Below, in pieces: positions 61,301-64,000 of a stretch of DNA of 64,000 nt. How positions within the stretch are numbered: position 1 is the stretch's first letter; the number at the start of each line of letters is the position of its first letter. The notes under the pieces are model-generated. The model was given only the letters and a program-made list of their open reading frames with translations. It did not search any database and was not told the DNA's origin. A program made the translations under genes and the position numbers. Location: assembly GCA_004431415.1 (NCBI GenBank), contig QPMI01000496.1, positions 558,001 through 622,000 of the forward strand, in the 5' to 3' direction. This DNA comes from Cyanophora paradoxa. Lineage: Eukaryota; Glaucocystophyceae; Cyanophorales; Cyanophoraceae.

Positions 61301-64000
61301 GGGGAAGAAGAGCAAGGCTCAGGGGGAATTGGAGCAAGCGGGCGGGCGGGCCAGCGGGCCCCCTTGGAGAGCCCGCTCCGCCCCGCCCCTCTAGCCCAGA
61401 GTGCCCGGGGCTGGAGGGCGGCGCAGAGCGGGCTCTTCCACTGCGTCCGAGCGCCCCGCCCCGCCCCCCGCCGCCCAGAGTTCCCGGGGCGCGGAGCCGG
61501 GGCACCTGGACTCCTAGGAGGGAGAAGACGAGGACGACGACGACGAAGATGGGGAGGAAGGAGGCCAGCGACGAGACGGCGCGCCCCAGGTTCTGCACCA
61601 GCACCCGGAACGTCCCCTGCGCAACGGAAGGCCAGCGGGCGGGCTCAGACTGATCTGATCGGATCTGATCCGATCCGATCTGATGTGATCGGGCCGGGCC
61701 GGGGCGCGCACGTCGGCGTCGGCGAGGGGCCGCAGGAGCGCGAGCACGCGGATCGCGTTCGCGAAGGGCCGCTCCGCCCCCCCCAGCAGCTGGCCCCGCG
61801 AGTGAGGCGGGGTAGAAGGAGGAGAAGGGGGGTACGAAGGGACCTCGGCGGCGCTCCAGGCGGTGGCGGCGAGCTCGAGCCAGTTCCAGCGGATGGAGAG
61901 GAAGCGCCCCGGTCCCAGCACCGCCAGCTCCAGCGCCGTCGCACCCCCGAACAGCGCCTGCCGGGGGGAGTGAGGGGTACCGGGGTGGAGCGCGGGGGGG
62001 AGAGAGATCGGGGGTACCACGAAGAAGGCGTAGATGCCGCGGTGGACGGAAAGCATGCGGGGGGAGAGGTCCACGTGCCAGGCTGGTACCCCCCAGGCCC
62101 TCAGAACGAGAAGGGGGGGGGGGTTCTCGGGGGGTACGGGGCACCGGCGAGCTGGACGTAGCTGCCGGCGTAGCAGAGGTAGAGGAACCAGCGGTACCCC
62201 CGCCGCGCGAAGGAGCGCAGCACCGCCCGGCGCGCCGCCGAGCCCTGCCACCTCTGCCGAAAGATCTTTCGTTCAGAGGGGAAAGGGGGGCACAAGATCT
62301 CGGCCCTGTTTCGGGCCCCGCTTGCTCGGACGGACCTTGGCGGCGCCGGAGGCCATGGAGGAGAACTGGTCGCTCTTCCCGCAGGTCGCCAGCGCGAGGA
62401 GGAGGCCCCAGAGGATGCCCAGCACCCGCCCGAAGACCTGCCCGCCCGTCAAGGGGGGAGGATAGGGGGGGGAGGGGGAGGGGGGTACGCGCCTTGCTGA
62501 GGACGCGGAGGGCGCGGGACTGGGACATGATCGAGCGGCCGCGGACCGCCAGCACCACCTGGCGCGCCGGGTCGGATGGGCGGGGCCGGGGGCGGGGGCG
62601 GGGGCGGAGCGGGGTACGGGCGCACAAGGCGGGCGCCGAGGGATCCGTGGCTCGCCTTCCGCTCGAACTCCTCCAGCTCCTCGTACTGGTTGGGGGGGGG
62701 GTGGGGGAGGTGTTGGACCGGGTACACTCGGCGGGTGCGCAGGGGGGGCGGGGGGGCACCTTGTTCATGGTCGCGGCCAGGAACATGTTAAGCACGACGT
62801 ACACCCCCAGGATTTGCCTGTGGGAAGGGAAGAACTTCGCGGGGGGTACAGGAAGGCACGCGGGGGGAGGGGGGGTAGGGCACATGAGGATGAAGTAGAA
62901 GTAGGGAACGAACTGGTTGACGGTGTGGCCCACCCAGAACATGTAGTCGCTCCACTGGGATTGCTGCGACGCTTCAGAATGGTGGGAGGGGGGTAGAGGG
63001 ACTAAGAGGAGTACCGTGAGGCACTGGAAGATGGTGAGGAAGGCGTTTTCGATCGTGTCGAAGCTGCGGGGTACGGGGTTCGAGGGGAGAGGAGGGACAC
63101 GGGGGTAAGGGGCCGGACCTGATGTATCCCCAGCCAGGGTTCTGAAAACGGACGCGAAGCGGGGAGCAAGGGATCAGGCGGGCCGGCAGGGGGCGGAGCA
63201 AAGGTACCCCGAACGCACCGAGTACCCAAGAACGGGGTGGACGTAGCGGGCGCAGTACGTACCCGTGTCGCAGAGGCGGCCGGCCCCCGTCGGGTTGCAC
63301 ACGTGGTTGGGGTACGCTGTGGAAGCGAAGAAGGACGCGGGCGTCAGTCCGTGGGCCGGGGTACGCTGAGAAAGGACGGGGAGGGGGTACGCGCACAGGC
63401 GGCGTCGGGGTCGGAGATCGAGAGGTCGCCGGTGAGGCCGTCGGCGCAGCGGTTTTGCAGGGACCCCTCGAAGAGCTGCAGGGGGGTACGTGCACACAGC
63501 TCAGCGAGGAGGCGGCGAAGGCCCGGTCCGGCAAGGCGCGAGCGGGCGGGCGGGCGGGCCGCGCCTGCATGCCGGCGATGCCGAAGACGACGTAGAAGAA
63601 GACCAGCTGCGGGGCGGGGCGGGGCGGGGCGGGGCGGGTCAGGCCGGGCGGGCGGTCGGCTGGAATGGAGGGGCGGGAGTGGCGGGGCGGGCCTGGATGC
63701 CGAGGTGGCCCATGATGGGCGCCGCTTGGGCCATGGCCACCATCAGCGTCTGCGCGGGGCGGGGCGGGGCGGGGCGGGGCGGCATCAGCGGGGATAGGTG
63801 GGGCCCGGGGGCGAGGGAGGCGGGGGCGCGTCCCGTCCCGTCCCTCGGAGCGAGCGGGGGGCGGGGGGCGGGGGCGGGGGCGGGGGGCGGGGGGCGGGGG
63901 GCGGACCTTGAGGGTGGGGAGGAGGTCCCGGAGGGCCCGGAAGACCCGCACGGTTCGGATCGACCCGAAGTTGCCGATCGCCGGCGAGAGGCCCAGGTAC
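52400..64000 (-). CDS. Four-domain voltage-gated cation channel (Cav/Nav type), 5' partial
   Basis: The gene runs off the right edge within domain I. Domain I: S4 GSIRTVRVFRALRDLLPTLK (63905-63964), S5 FFYVVFGIAGMQA (63575), turret AGRLCDTGTYCARYVHPVLG, pore FDTIENAFLTIFQCLT spliced to QSQWSDYMFWVG (63015-63065 and 62930-62964), S6 GVYVVLNMFLAATMNKV. Domain II: S4 ANAIRVLALLRPLADADV (about 61720), S5 LPIFVVVVLVFSLLG, pore VLQVMTADAWNDVLF (61045-61095), S6 TIVILNVCANLEVAL. A long low-complexity II-III loop fills 59000-60540. Domain III: S4 LRAIRAARSLMLFRLLL (57765), S5 ILLRVIAINWLLFSAFAIIG, pore LFEVVSLEQWNLV (57136-57176). Domain IV: S4 RLLRVIRILRLARLFKGV (about 55385-55440), pore LFRMTTGENWDTLM (54855-54896), S6 FFVSFFFLTYFLG. 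An EF-hand-like stretch (AAAWERLDPRATGFI, about 54300-54350) follows, as in Cav C-tails. Stop at 52400. Filter residues read S, D, E, E. Confidence 0.88.
52640..52905 (-). repeat. Three to four 28-residue repeats in channel C-tail
   Basis: An 84-base unit encodes VMHRLDSKHSNKEKGGESD followed by a QHDSRHGSR-type segment, in three to four near-identical tandem copies. The flanking tail is equally rich in His, Ser, Arg and Gly. It is cytoplasmic by topology. Confidence 0.88.
53496..53520. repeat. G homopolymer in channel intron
   Basis: About 25 consecutive G on the plus strand, so a C tract at an intron acceptor on the coding strand. Length is likely unreliable. Confidence 0.8.
55655..55840. 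repeat. Imperfect 65-82 base tandem repeat in channel intron
   Basis: Three starts of GATGGACGCGAGGCCTAG or close variants at about 55659, 55742 and 55807, and two of GGTCGGGCGCCCGGAT. Non-coding, within the domain IV S2-S3 intron region. Confidence 0.75.
57712..57751. repeat. GATCA/GATCC pentamer array in channel intron
   Basis: About seven GATC-centred pentamers in tandem. A related array is at 61649-61690 and a shorter one at 55634-55660. Confidence 0.75.
58537..58572. repeat. GGGGC pentamer array 1 in channel gene
   Basis: About seven tandem GGGGC units between two domain III exons. Confidence 0.85.
60871..60915. repeat. GGGGC pentamer array 2 in channel gene
   Basis: About nine tandem GGGGC units in the intron following the domain II pore exon. 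A shorter array of about four units is at 61022-61041. Confidence 0.85.
61649..61690. repeat. GATCT/GATCC pentamer array in channel intron
   Basis: About seven GATC-centred pentamers in tandem, matching in type the array at 57712-57751. Confidence 0.75.
63611..63637. repeat. GGGGC pentamer array 3 in channel gene
   Basis: About five tandem GGGGC units in a domain I intron. Another array of about five units lies at 63756-63780. Confidence 0.85.

Overview
The window is nuclear DNA of a GC-rich eukaryote. Genes are broken into many short exons by GT-AG introns of about 40-100 bases. The protein families are eukaryotic: TKL kinase, LURP-one-related protein, MIB/HERC2, SPRY and Kelch domains, and a four-domain voltage-gated channel. 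A free-living protist or microalga is the best guess, but the sequence alone does not fix the lineage. There is no operon structure, CRISPR array, rRNA gene or convincing tRNA. The gene models below were spliced by eye from conserved motifs, so most exon edges are approximate.

Regions 1-13.7 kb and 32-47.5 kb look like a receptor and signalling neighbourhood. In order they hold: a TKL-type non-RD protein kinase (1-1895, +); an LRR-TIR protein (about 2650-4210, -); a divergent TIR-WW-WW-SPRY-SPRY-Kelch protein (6235-11219, +); a MIB/HERC2-SPRY-MIB/HERC2 protein (11252-13637, +); and a long gene with two TIR domains, a membrane segment, an alanine-rich coiled coil and a beta-propeller-like C-terminal part (31968-47512, +). 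Non-coding DNA here is moderately AT-rich and crowded with short perfect palindromes.

Region 14.6-31 kb is much more GC-rich. It holds: a LURP-one-related protein with a Q/Y/P-rich N-terminus and a duplicated exon block (14612-17529, -); a coiled-coil, proline/glutamine-rich scaffold with NPF motifs (18246-22264, -); a nucleoside hydrolase (22434-24123, +); an LRR protein (24566-25293, -); a complete AMP nucleosidase split by many introns (25712-29598, +); and a small secreted or membrane-anchored protein (29826-31105, -).

Region 48.3-64 kb, all on the minus strand, holds a membrane-anchored subtilisin-like protease (48350-51185) and most of a Cav/Nav-type four-domain channel (52400 to beyond 64000). 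The channel introns are full of G homopolymers, GGGGTAC motifs and GGGGC or GATC arrays.

Two structural points affect how the annotation is read. A 3.8 kb block is present twice in tandem (38251-42058 and 42059-45866). The copies differ only by single-base indels, mostly in G runs, and different indels break the frame in different copies, so assembly or base-calling error is the likeliest explanation. A 320 bp block is also repeated within the LURP-one-related gene. The most interesting biology is the set of TIR proteins with unusual partner domains next to LRR, kinase, SPRY and Kelch genes, together with a bacterial-type AMP nucleosidase that is fully intron-bearing.
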